This document shows, in pieces, positions 8,767 through 16,765 of a stretch of 64,000 nucleotides of DNA. The notes under the pieces were generated by a model. It searched no databases. It was not told the DNA's origin and was given only the letters and a program-made list of their open reading frames with translations. The stretch spans positions 744,001 to 808,000 of the forward strand of contig JAWKHH010000003.1 in NCBI GenBank assembly GCA_041394945.1, written 5' to 3'. The translations under genes were made by a program, and so were the position numbers. Source of the DNA: Bryobacteraceae bacterium (GTDB taxonomy: Bacteria; Acidobacteriota; Terriglobia; Bryobacterales; Bryobacteraceae). How positions within the stretch are numbered: position 1 is the stretch's first letter; every line of letters starts with the position of its first letter.

Positions 8767-10380
8767 TCAGCCCATCCAGCGGATACCCTCGACCGTATCG
8801 CCGTCGTTACGCGGGCCCACCAGATACGCACTCATTCGCGCCCGAGGATCCAGCGCCTCCACCCGGACCACCAGTTCGTTCATCCCCGGACGCAGCGAAA
8901 CCGCCTGCTGGAACTGCCCGCCCCGATACCGCGTGCGGTTCTCCTCGGCCAGCACGCGTTCGCCGTTGAAGATCGCCTCGAAGCGGCCTGTCGCGCCAAT
9001 CCACAGGAACGCCTTGGCATGCCCGCGCGATTCGATGCGCGTCGCCGCGGCGAAGCGCGCTCCCGGCGCCGTCGGCTTTCCGCTCCAGCGGTCGAACCAG
9101 AGCGTATCGGTGGGAATCTCGCACGCCTTCCAGGACGCGGCCGGCGCATTCGGGTCCGCCGTCACGCGCCACTGCCGGTTGGCGCGCCCGAACCACGCCT
9201 TCGGCTTCACCCAGCGCCGGCGCAGAGGATCGGGATCGGCGCCGAGCACATCCACCTGGTCCAGATCGCGCGTGCCCATCTCGCGCTTGGCCGCCATGTG
9301 CAGGAACTCGATGTCCCAAGGGTTGTACCCCAGCAGCCGCGCGACAAGTGAATCGATCGCCACCGGGTCCTCGCCGGCCAGCACCAGATTGCTCTGCACC
9401 ATTTGATCGCTCACGCCGCAGTTGTGCTCCTGATACTGCAGGCCGCGCAGCCCGTCGACCACGGCGTAGTCCGGCGGATGGAAAGCCGCGAGGTCCACGA
9501 TAAACGGATCGATGCGGTCCTCCACCTGGTGGCCCGAGTGCAGCCGCGCGTTGTGGAAAGTGCCCGGCAGGGCGTAGGCCTCCCGTGGCGCCGTACCCAC
9601 GTAGTTCTTCAGGCAGCATGTGATGCCGCTTTGCAGGTGGACCTTCATCACCGGCGCCGTGATTAGGAAATCGCAGTTCCGAATCGTATTGGTGACGAAA
9701 TAGTCCGGCCGCGCGCCGAATGCGCCCACGCCGTTCGGCGCCCTGGGAACCTCGATCCGCCGGAACCGGCCCGAGGCGTCGCGGACCGCGTCGTAGCTCA
9801 GATCCACGTAGTCGAAGCCATGGCCGGGGAACTCGCTGCGGAATGCGGCCAGCATCTGGCCGAACGACCCTCCGGCGCCCGGGAACTCATCCGGCCCCCA
9901 GTCAAACGTCATCGCGTCCCGGTGGACTCCGTCCTGGTAGATCACGTTGTCCTTGGCCGGATCGCCGATGCGCCGGTAGCTGCCGCCCTCGGCGAGCGTG
10001 ATGCGGCCGGCCTTCGTGAACCGCGCCACGTACTCGAGCACGGCGCGCGTAACCCGAAAATCCGTGATGTCCCCCGTGCGGTAGAACTCCCGCCCGCGTA
10101 GTCCAACAATGTTGGGCTTGATCACCACCCACGAGCCCGGCCGGATCTTGGCCTCCAGACTCCCGGCCCGCGGCGCGCCCAGGCGGATCGCCGTCCACAC
10201 CATGTCCCGTACGCGCTCATAGTCGAGCGGATCCGCGGGCGAGGCAGGCCGCTGCAGCTTGGCGTAGGTGGAAGGCACCAGGCCGATGCGGGTGCGTTCG
10301 CGAGCGCCGAACAGTCTGCCGGGGAGTGACACGGCTCCGGCCGCCGCCATGGCGAATCGTCTGCGGCTGAGAGGACTCAT
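8767..10380 (-). CDS. DUF362 domain-containing protein with Tat-type leader and C-terminal extension
   Basis: The product has 537 residues. The start at 10380 places a twin-arginine leader (SRRRFAMAAAGAVSLPG) at the N terminus; the frame extends upstream without stops, but that part is not protein-like. The DUF362 core (about residues 60-370) shows VVIKPNIVG, TRAVLEYVARFTKAGRITLA, and NCDFLITAPVMKVHLQSGIT with CCLKNYVG. These resemble a conserved fold also found in lactate racemase-type and Fe-S-associated proteins, but no ferredoxin motif is present. About 150 further residues look like a beta domain. The gene is divergent from a second DUF362 gene at 10445, with only 64 bases between starts. 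Biochemical function is unknown. Confidence 0.83.
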   Translation of the reverse strand: MSPLSRRRFAMAAAGAVSLPGRLFGARERTRIGLVPSTYAKLQRPASPADPLDYERVRDMVWTAIRLGAPRAGSLEAKIRPGSWVVIKPNIVGLRGREFYRTGDITDFRVTRAVLEYVARFTKAGRITLAEGGSYRRIGDPAKDNVIYQDGVHRDAMTFDWGPDEFPGAGGSFGQMLAAFRSEFPGHGFDYVDLSYDAVRDASGRFRRIEVPRAPNGVGAFGARPDYFVTNTIRNCDFLITAPVMKVHLQSGITCCLKNYVGTAPREAYALPGTFHNARLHSGHQVEDRIDPFIVDLAAFHPPDYAVVDGLRGLQYQEHNCGVSDQMVQSNLVLAGEDPVAIDSLVARLLGYNPWDIEFLHMAAKREMGTRDLDQVDVLGADPDPLRRRWVKPKAWFGRANRQWRVTADPNAPAASWKACEIPTDTLWFDRWSGKPTAPGARFAAATRIESRGHAKAFLWIGATGRFEAIFNGERVLAEENRTRYRGGQFQQAVSLRPGMNELVVRVEALDPRARMSAYLVGPRNDGDTVEGIRWMG

Positions 10381-10444
10381 ACCCAACTTATACACCCGTT
10401 TTGGCCCAAAAGATGCATGAAATTGGAGACGGAACACAGCTTTC

Positions 10445-11569
10445 ATGCGCAGACGCGACCTATTGCTCGCGGCGGTTTCGTATGCCGCCGCACCGGGACA
10501 ACCGCGGCCGAAAGGATCGGAAAAGCCGAAGGAATGGGTGACCGCGGCGGCGAGCCGCGACACCGCCCCGCGCGTTGGTCTCATCCCCTCCACCTTCACC
10601 GGCGGCGAGGAAATGGACGGCCGGAAAATCCGCGCCCTGGCAATGCCGGCCCCGCTCGACGCTCCTCTTTCCGCCGCGCAATGGGACGACATGCTGCGCC
10701 TTGCCGTGGAACTGGGCGGCGGCCGCCGCGGCGGCTTGGTCACGGCCGTCAGGCCCGACGATTGGGTGGTGATCAAGACCTGCGTCCGCGGCGTCCCGCC
10801 CGGCGCCGCCGGCTGGAGCCCCGCCATGGTGACGGACCCGCGCCTCGTGTCATCCCTGCTTCGCTATCTCACCGAACGCAAGCTGGGGCGGCGCTTTAGC
10901 ATCGTCGCCGGTCCGCCGTATCGCGGGCCCTGGGACCTTCCGTGGAACAGTAACTTCGACGGCGCCGGCTATCGCGCGATCATCGACGCCTTGGCCAAGG
11001 CCCATCCCGCGTTGCGTTTCGAGCTGATCGACCTCAACACCGCCCCCTCCCTCGAAATGCCGGTGGAGGGGCGCTTCTTCGCTTCCCGCAACTCCCGCGG
11101 CGTCTATCACGTGCCACGCGTGCTGCGTGAATGCGACAAGGTGATCTCGATCGCGCCGTTGGCCACCGCGCCGGACGTCGGCGCGTCGCTCACGATCTTG
11201 AACTACCTCGGCTTCGGGCCCGGCGAGCAGTATGGATATCCGAAGCGGCGCCTGCTCGAACTCGGCCGCGCCGGCGAGGTGGCGTTGGACCTGTTCTCCT
11301 TCCATCCCGCCGACTACGCGATCGCCGGCGGCCCCTTCGCCGGTGAAGCCGGGGCCGGAACCCGCCGCCACAACGTGCTCGTGGCCGGGACCAACGCCCC
11401 GGCCGTGGACGCCGTTGGCGCGGCGGTGATGGGCCTCGATTCCGCCGCCACCCCCTACTTGGACCTCGCTGTTCAGCGCGGCTACGGCGTTGCCGACTCC
11501 TATTCGATCTGGACGCGCGGCGTCGAAATCGACGAAGTGAAGTCCTCGTTCCGAGTAGCCGCCGCCTAG
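10445..11569 (+). CDS. DUF362 domain-containing protein (short paralogue)
   Basis: The product has 374 residues with a Tat-like leader (MRRRDLLLAAVSYAAA). The core parallels the divergent neighbour: PRVGLIPSTFTGGEEMDG matches the neighbour's GLVPSTYAK region, VVIKTCVRG matches VVIKPNIVG, and CDKVISIAPLATAPDVGAS matches CDFLITAPVMKVH. It lacks the neighbour's C-terminal extension and the conserved Lys-rich CLKNYVG is replaced by ILNYLGF. The pair therefore looks like an old duplication with divergence at the putative active site. A weak stem (CCTCG/CGAGG at 11589-11602) follows the stop codon. Confidence 0.8.
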   Translation: MRRRDLLLAAVSYAAAPGQPRPKGSEKPKEWVTAAASRDTAPRVGLIPSTFTGGEEMDGRKIRALAMPAPLDAPLSAAQWDDMLRLAVELGGGRRGGLVTAVRPDDWVVIKTCVRGVPPGAAGWSPAMVTDPRLVSSLLRYLTERKLGRRFSIVAGPPYRGPWDLPWNSNFDGAGYRAIIDALAKAHPALRFELIDLNTAPSLEMPVEGRFFASRNSRGVYHVPRVLRECDKVISIAPLATAPDVGASLTILNYLGFGPGEQYGYPKRRLLELGRAGEVALDLFSFHPADYAIAGGPFAGEAGAGTRRHNVLVAGTNAPAVDAVGAAVMGLDSAATPYLDLAVQRGYGVADSYSIWTRGVEIDEVKSSFRVAAA

Positions 11570-11667
11570 GCCTCCCCGGCTCGCCATCCCTCGAAACCGA
11601 GGAAAACGTCGTTCGGCGGGAATAAAATAGGAGCGCTCCAGGATTTCCTATCGCAGGAGGGCTGGTT

Positions 11668-12249
11668 GTGCTGTTAAGCTCCTTCGTTCGTCAGAACCGG
11701 ATGCCCGATTTCGAGACGGTCGCCATCCCGCACCTCAATGACCTCTACCGGACGGCCATCCGGATGGTCGGCGATCCGGCGCGCGCCGAAGACGTCATCC
11801 AGGATGTCTACCTGCAGGCATGGAAGTCGTTCGACCAGTTCGAAATGGGAACCAATTGCAAGGCCTGGCTCTACCGCATCCTGTTCAACAGCGTCCACCA
11901 CTACCGCCGTAAGTGGTTCGACGCGCGGTTGGTGAAGGAGCCGGAAGACATCCTTGAGGCCGCCGAAGCGCCGCCCTCGCCCCTGCCCCCTGAGCTATCG
12001 GACAAACACGTCCTCGCCGCGCTCGATCGCATTCCCGAGGACTACCGGGCGGTGGTGCTGCTCGCCGACGTGGAAGAGTTCGCCTACAAGGAGGTTGCCT
12101 CTATTCTGCGCATTCCCATCGGAACCGTCATGAGCCGGTTGAGCCGCGCCCGGAAACTGCTTCGCCGGGAACTGGCCGGCGTCGCCGAGTCATATGGCAT
12201 CGGGGCGTCGTATCGCGCGGAGCAAACCCAGGAGAGACAACGGGCATGA
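11668..12249 (+). CDS. ECF-type RNA polymerase sigma factor
   Basis: The product has 193 residues from a GTG with a strong ribosome site (gcaggagg, 11653-11660, 7-base spacing); an internal ATG at 11701 is less well supported. Region 2 is visible as IRMVGDPARAEDVIQDVYLQ followed by KAWLYRILFNSVHHYRRKW. Region 4 is seen as IPEDYRAVVLLADVEEFAYK and IPIGTVMSRLSRARKLLRRE. There is no region 1.1 or 3, as expected for an extracytoplasmic-function sigma factor. Its stop overlaps the start of the anti-sigma gene (ATGA), the usual arrangement for a regulator held inactive by its membrane partner. The activating signal cannot be read from the sequence. Confidence 0.95.
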   Translation: MLLSSFVRQNRMPDFETVAIPHLNDLYRTAIRMVGDPARAEDVIQDVYLQAWKSFDQFEMGTNCKAWLYRILFNSVHHYRRKWFDARLVKEPEDILEAAEAPPSPLPPELSDKHVLAALDRIPEDYRAVVLLADVEEFAYKEVASILRIPIGTVMSRLSRARKLLRRELAGVAESYGIGASYRAEQTQERQRA

Positions 12250-13175
12250 GCGCCACACCGATTCACTCAAATGCATGCGAACGTGTGCGCCGGCACATGG
12301 ATTCCTATATCAGCGGGGAGTTGCTGGTGGAGACCAACGAAGAGGTGCTGCGTCACCTCGGCGCATGCACGCCGTGCCTCGCCGCCCACGACGAGCGGCT
12401 GGCGGTTCGCGACGCCACCCGCCGCGCCGTTCGCTCGGAGGCTCCTCCCGCCGACCTCGCTCTCCGGGTCCGCGCGCGCATCCACGGTCGGGAGCGCGGC
12501 TCATCCTGGAGAGGTCATTGGAAGATCATGACAGTCGCCGCCGCGCTGTTGGCCGCCATCGGAGCCGCCGGCCTGTTGCGCTCGCGAAACCCGGAACCGG
12601 TGCTCGCCGACCTTGCCGCCGCCGAACAGGGCTCCTACATCTCTTCGATGCTCGAAAAGGTGAGCCTGTTCTCGCGCGGCGGCCTGCACGACCATCTGCA
12701 CTGCACCATGGGCCGGAAGTATCCCCGCGGCTTCCCGCCCGAGAGCGGGTTGACGCCACGCCAGAAGCTGACTGCGGATTGGAGCCCGCTGCAGGCCATC
12801 GCCGCGCGGCTCATTCCGTCCCGATACACTCTCCTGCTCGCCCACCGTTGTTCGGCCGGGCAGCGGCGGTTCGTGCATTTCACCTATGTCGCGGAGGCGC
12901 AGGCCGGTGCGCCGCGGAGTTTTCTTTCCGTGATGGTCTCGGCAAGGGCCGGCTCGGAAAAGCTGCCGGTCCCTGGGATCGTGCCCGCTCTCGAAACCGC
13001 CGGCGTGCCCGTCTACGCCGAACGCAGCGGCCGCTACTCGGTCGCTTCGTTCCCCGCCGGAGAATACACGGCATGGGTGGTTTCCGACTTGCCCGCCGAG
13101 GAGAATCGGTTGCTGGCGTCGAACCTGGCGCCGCCGTTAGCCGAGTTCCTGCGGACGCCGAAGACTGAGATCTGA
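12246..13175 (+). CDS. Anti-sigma factor with zinc-finger (ZAS) domain and one membrane segment
   Basis: The product has 309 residues and is translationally coupled to the sigma factor by a 4-base ATGA overlap. The N terminus carries a ZAS-type zinc site: Cys11 and the HLGACTPC block (HxxxCxxC, around residues 37-44). One transmembrane helix follows (IMTVAAALLAAIGAAGLL, about residues 94-112), giving a cytoplasmic N terminus and a periplasmic C-terminal domain of about 190 residues. The distal domain has two Cys (CTMG and HRCSAG regions) and no recognised family. In this family the cytoplasmic domain binds the ECF sigma and the outer domain senses envelope signals. That role is inferred from position and topology. 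Confidence 0.9.
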   Translation: MSATPIHSNACERVRRHMDSYISGELLVETNEEVLRHLGACTPCLAAHDERLAVRDATRRAVRSEAPPADLALRVRARIHGRERGSSWRGHWKIMTVAAALLAAIGAAGLLRSRNPEPVLADLAAAEQGSYISSMLEKVSLFSRGGLHDHLHCTMGRKYPRGFPPESGLTPRQKLTADWSPLQAIAARLIPSRYTLLLAHRCSAGQRRFVHFTYVAEAQAGAPRSFLSVMVSARAGSEKLPVPGIVPALETAGVPVYAERSGRYSVASFPAGEYTAWVVSDLPAEENRLLASNLAPPLAEFLRTPKTEI

Positions 13176-13274
13176 CGCCGCCCATAGCCACGTTCGTCAC
13201 CAACGACACGACGGCGACGGAGCCACGACCGCCCCACGGAGTGGACCAACCCCGCCGTCGCGCCCAACCCGGCG

Positions 13275-13505
13275 TCAGTGTCCCGCCCCACCCGGGCCGG
13301 CCAGCTTCTTCTCGAGCGATTCACACGCCAACCGAAGCCGCGGCCGGTCAACCGCGGCCGCCGCACGCGCCTCCTCCTCGCTGAGCCCCGCCGACCGCGC
13401 CGCCTCATAAGCCTCCTCGGGCAGCCCTTCCTGAAACACGCGCTGCAGCGCCTTGTCCGTGTACAGCCGCGCGAGGAAAGCTTCGAACGCCGCGCCGGTC
13501 CTCAT
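13275..13505 (-). CDS. Small helical protein (76 aa) coupled to the DUF692 gene
   Basis: The start codon is 4 bases after the DUF692 stop, with an AGG ribosome site inside the gap, so the two are co-translated. The 76 residues are predicted helical and Ala/Glu/Arg-rich: FEAFLARLYTDKALQRVFQE, then AYEAARSAGLSEEEARAAA, then a final helix. The pattern (FL..L..D..L...F..., AGLSEEE, D...L) resembles the small helical LigA/Nif11-like fold, often a leader or accessory module of peptide-modifying systems. I base that on pattern only. It could be a partner protein or peptide-recognition subunit for the DUF692 enzyme. It contains no Cys apart from one near residue 61, so it is a weak candidate for the modified substrate itself. 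Confidence 0.75.
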   Translation of the reverse strand: MRTGAAFEAFLARLYTDKALQRVFQEGLPEEAYEAARSAGLSEEEARAAAAVDRPRLRLACESLEKKLAGPGGAGH

Positions 13506-13509
13506 CCTG

Positions 13510-14364
13510 TTACGTTACCGCTGTCTCGCTTGACGCCGATCGCGCCCGGCCCGCGCGCATCGCCTCACGCGCCCGATCCAGTTCCGCCACTAGCGCCTCC
13601 ATCGGCGGATACCTGCCGTCGCGTTCGAGCACCACCGTTAACGGACCGGGAGCGCGCCGCGCCAGCTCTTCCAGCAAGTCGAAAACCGCGGCCGGCGTAT
13701 CGTGCCGATGCGTATCGAGAATCGGTGAGCCCGGTTCGGGAAGAGTCCGCCCGCCCGCGATGTGGACATGACTCACGCGCTCGAGCGGCAGCGCATCCAG
13801 CAACTCCCGCGCCTCGTACCCAAGGTTTCGCGCATTGGTCACCACGTTATGCAGATCGAGCAGCAGCGGACACGGCGACGCCCGCAGGATCGCCGCCAGC
13901 CACTGGGCTTCCGTGAGGTCGCTCGCCGGCGGATCGATCAGCGTCGCGATGTTCTCCACCATCGGCGGTGTCCCGACCGCCCGCGTTAGCCGCTCGAGGT
14001 TCGCCGCCGCGCCCTCCACCGTCGCTCCGTTCCGCGGCGGCATCGACAAGTGTCCGATCTCCACCCCGCCGCCCCGCATGAACGCGAGGTGTTCACTCCA
14101 CGTCTCCGGCTCCGCCAGACCCACCAGCCGCGCCAGCGCGTCCAGCCGTTCCTGCTCCACCGCAACCGTCGACGCCGGCCCCAGTCCGATGCTGTGCAGC
14201 GTCACCGGCGCCTGGCCTTTCAGAGTTCGAAGCGCGTCCATCTCGCGGCGGCCAGCTCTCAGGTAATCGTCGGCGATCACCTCGATCACGTCGATACGGT
14301 CGAGGTTGGCGAAGATTCCGGCGGCCAGTTCCGGCCGCCAGCCGAGCCCCGCGCGGTCCGTCAA
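13510..14364 (-). CDS. DUF692 (MNIO) family multinuclear iron oxidase
   Basis: The product has 284 residues from a TTG whose last two bases lie inside the stop codon of the upstream membrane-protein gene (ATTGA), a translation-coupling overlap. This start begins just before the family's opening (GLGWRPELAAGI). Conserved DUF692 blocks appear in order: WSEHLAF (89-95), MVENIAT (135-141), LLLDLHNVVTNARNLG (167-182), HVHIAGG (199-205), ILDTHRHD (215-222) and VVLERDGRYPPM. Likely iron ligands by family pattern are His57, Glu91, His92, Glu137, Asp170, Asn173, His201, Asp217 and His219. Characterised members (MbnB, TglH, ChrH, BufB) oxidatively rearrange Cys residues of peptides. The preceding gene encodes a protein with a Cys-rich tail, a plausible substrate (inference). 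Confidence 0.93.
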   Translation of the reverse strand: MTDRAGLGWRPELAAGIFANLDRIDVIEVIADDYLRAGRREMDALRTLKGQAPVTLHSIGLGPASTVAVEQERLDALARLVGLAEPETWSEHLAFMRGGGVEIGHLSMPPRNGATVEGAAANLERLTRAVGTPPMVENIATLIDPPASDLTEAQWLAAILRASPCPLLLDLHNVVTNARNLGYEARELLDALPLERVSHVHIAGGRTLPEPGSPILDTHRHDTPAAVFDLLEELARRAPGPLTVVLERDGRYPPMEALVAELDRAREAMRAGRARSASSETAVT

Positions 14365-15251
14365 TCGCCGCCCCCGCAGCCTCCACAGCCTCCGCCTCCG
14401 CAACTGCCGCCCCCTCCATCGCTCGAACTGCAGGAGGAGCCGCACGACGAGCTGCAGCCATCCCCCGGTGACGACTTCGCCCGCGGGAACAGGCTCGGCA
14501 CGAACAGAAAGTCGTTGTGCGCCATCAGCGCCCCGACACCCCATACGCCGGCCAGCATCGCCGCCTCGCGCGGCGCGATCGCCCGCCCGGCGCCGGCCGC
14601 GTCGGCGACAGCCGCCTTGGCGAACAGCGCGCGCATCCCGGCCACGGTGCGGTCCCCAAAGGATGTTCTGCGTTTGAAGGTCTGCACGACGGCGACCGCT
14701 CCGGCCGCCAAAGCCAGCACCACAAGGAACCCGACGTTCCTGCGCCCACGCGACAACGCGTCCAGGATCCGGTAGCCGGCGGCGCCCCACAGGACAACGA
14801 GACACACCGCCATCGAAGTCAGACGCATGGATCGCTGTTGCCCGTCCGGCAGCAGCCCGCCTGCTCGCAACTCCTCCTCATAGCGCCGCATCTCCGGCGC
14901 GGACGCCACCTGCTTCACCATGGAATGCGCCGAGGTGACGCCCGCGCGGCCCTTGTCGAGCACCGCGCGTTCCGCCGCCGGAAGAATCTCACTCGGCAAC
15001 GCCCGGCTCGCGGACGTTACAGTGTCACCCTGGTAGCTGAGCAGCCCCGATTGCACCAGGTTCACCAGCGCGACACGCGCTGCTTCGTCCCTGCCGCCGC
15101 GCAGGCACGCCATCAGGTATGGATCGCTAAGCCGCGGCGGCTCCTGCCCTCCGCCCGATTCACGCCCGTTGCGGAACATCCGGTTCAGCAAAAGCACGCC
15201 CGCCGCCAGCGCGAGGTAAACGCCGAGAAACTCGGGACCGGTCAGGTTCAT
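14361..15251 (-). CDS. TIGR04222-like membrane protein with Cys/Gly/Ser-rich C-terminal tail
   Basis: The product has 296 residues. An N-terminal membrane helix (about residues 8-25, FLGVYLALAAGVLLLNRMF) is followed by a cytoplasmic region (DPYLMACLRGGRDEAARVAL, then NLVQSGLL, resembling a winged helix). Two more membrane segments follow (about 148-162 and 173-190). From residue 263 the tail is low complexity with six Cys (266, 270, 274, 284, 289, 292) spaced by Ser and Gly, ending at Asp296. This matches my recollection of the TIGR04222 membrane family, which also carries such tails, but the assignment is by eye. It is the first gene of a three-gene unit with the DUF692 enzyme, consistent with the tail being modified or metal-binding. 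Confidence 0.82.
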   Translation of the reverse strand: MNLTGPEFLGVYLALAAGVLLLNRMFRNGRESGGGQEPPRLSDPYLMACLRGGRDEAARVALVNLVQSGLLSYQGDTVTSASRALPSEILPAAERAVLDKGRAGVTSAHSMVKQVASAPEMRRYEEELRAGGLLPDGQQRSMRLTSMAVCLVVLWGAAGYRILDALSRGRRNVGFLVVLALAAGAVAVVQTFKRRTSFGDRTVAGMRALFAKAAVADAAGAGRAIAPREAAMLAGVWGVGALMAHNDFLFVPSLFPRAKSSPGDGCSSSCGSSCSSSDGGGGSCGGGGCGGCGGGD

Positions 15252-15345
15252 GCGGGACCTCCTCCCCGACTATCGGCCGTTCGCCGCCGAAGTTCACAGC
15301 CGGCCCGCCCGCCGCGCCCAGCGGCGTTCGGTCTCCTCCGGCGTC

Positions 15346-16764
15346 TCAGACCGCGGCCTGGAAAGCCCTCGGCCGATACAGAAACTCGACGATGTTGCCT
15401 TCGTGCGGCTGCAGCCAATCGAGCTTGATCGTAGGGATCGGGCCGATATTCAGCCGGTCGATATGCCGCGCATCGATCAACTGCCGTTTCCAGTTTTCAT
15501 CGCCCGTGATCGCCGACGCCACAAGCGTCGGGCCGATCTGCTCGATCATCCGCTCCTGCGGGCACTCGACGACGGTGACGAACGGGTACATGAACTCCGT
15601 ATTCGCAAGCGCCTTCTCAGCCGACGCGCAGTGGATCACGGTCGGCCGCAGGTATCCGCACCGCGGCATCTCCACAAGGCGCGGGCCAAACTTTTCAGTG
15701 ACGTGCTCAACGCCGGATTCGCCAAGACGGGATTCGATCATGCCCCAGATCGCCTTCGCCGCGCCGGGGATGGTGAAGGCGGCGAGCGTGCTCTCCGGAT
15801 CCTCGGGCGGCTTCGGCTGGATCGGCCCCAGCTTCTCGGCGAGCGCCTGGGCGATCTCGCGCGTGTGACGCGATGCCCAAACTCCGGACGTATTGATGCA
15901 CCCGCGTCCGCTATTCAGAAATACGCTGTCGGCGATGACGTCGATGAACTGCTCCCACCGGTCGACAACATCGTCGCCGATCAGGATCTTCGAAAAGCCC
16001 GGTCCGTGCACCTGGACGCGAGGGTCGCCCTTGTAGCGATCCACGGTGGCGGTGCCGCCAAAGATCATGCACCGGTTCGTCCGGCTGACCACGGCCGCTC
16101 CCACGTCGGCCCCGCCCGGATAAATGGCGATCGCTTCGCGCGGAACGCCGGCCTCGAACATCGCGGCCGCCATGCGATACGGCGTCCATGGCTCCTGCGG
16201 GCCCGGTTTCAGCAGCAGGCCCACCTGCATCGGGATCACCGGCAGCCACAACGTATGCACGCCCGGCGAGTTCGACGGCAGCACCAGGCCGAGCACGGGA
16301 GTCTGCACCTGGTAGCTCACCGTGACGCCGCGCGATTCCAACCCGTAGCCCTGCGTCAGGATGTCCAGCGGAAGCCCGCGCGTGAGCGCGTCGAGGATCT
16401 TGTCCATGTTGGCCAGCACGAAGTGGTTCTTCGCCATGTTCGCCTTGCACATGTGCTCGGGCAGGCCGGTGGAGGCCGATTGCTGACGCGCGAAGTCGTC
16501 CGGCGTCTGTTCGCCGTCGCCCATCGGCAGCGTGGCGTTCTGATACAGCGCGCCGGCCTTCTTCATCATCGCGATCAGTTCCGCCACCGGAATCTCGGTG
16601 AGAACGCGGCGCGCGCGCTCGGCGTACTTCATGTCGCGCCCCAGCAAACCGGTGTTCGCCTGGCTCACCTTGGCCAGCGTCTCGCCGGTGAGAAAGTGAA
16701 CCACCGTATCCTGGTCCAGGCTCGTGTACGGGGTTCCCCATCGAAGAACAGGTAAGTGCAGCAA
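15346..16764 (-). CDS. Aldehyde dehydrogenase superfamily protein (acyl-CoA reductase-like)
   Basis: The product has 472 residues from a TTG at 16764, supported by an AGGAG ribosome site at 16774-16778. The ALDH fold shows the Rossmann entry PVLGLVLPSNSPGVHTLWLP, the cofactor-site Lys (LLLKPGPQEPWTP), and the NAD(P) turn IFGGTATVDRY. The catalytic Cys is in NSGRGCINTSGVWA. The usual general-base Glu position is replaced, with GPGFSKILI in its place. That pattern occurs in acyl-CoA reductases that release or use CoA thioesters. The immediately upstream gene encodes an adenylate-forming enzyme. By analogy with LuxC/LuxE-type fatty-acid reductase or carboxylate-reducing pairs, they could reduce a carboxylic acid to an aldehyde. 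The substrate is unknown. Confidence 0.8.
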   Translation of the reverse strand: MLHLPVLRWGTPYTSLDQDTVVHFLTGETLAKVSQANTGLLGRDMKYAERARRVLTEIPVAELIAMMKKAGALYQNATLPMGDGEQTPDDFARQQSASTGLPEHMCKANMAKNHFVLANMDKILDALTRGLPLDILTQGYGLESRGVTVSYQVQTPVLGLVLPSNSPGVHTLWLPVIPMQVGLLLKPGPQEPWTPYRMAAAMFEAGVPREAIAIYPGGADVGAAVVSRTNRCMIFGGTATVDRYKGDPRVQVHGPGFSKILIGDDVVDRWEQFIDVIADSVFLNSGRGCINTSGVWASRHTREIAQALAEKLGPIQPKPPEDPESTLAAFTIPGAAKAIWGMIESRLGESGVEHVTEKFGPRLVEMPRCGYLRPTVIHCASAEKALANTEFMYPFVTVVECPQERMIEQIGPTLVASAITGDENWKRQLIDARHIDRLNIGPIPTIKLDWLQPHEGNIVEFLYRPRAFQAAV

Positions 16765-16765
16765 G

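Noticed and set aside
14365..14805. N-terminal extension of the DUF692 protein (frame open to 14805)
   Set aside because: The extension overlaps the membrane-protein gene and does not resemble the family; the TTG at 14364 fits the family start and overlaps the upstream stop.
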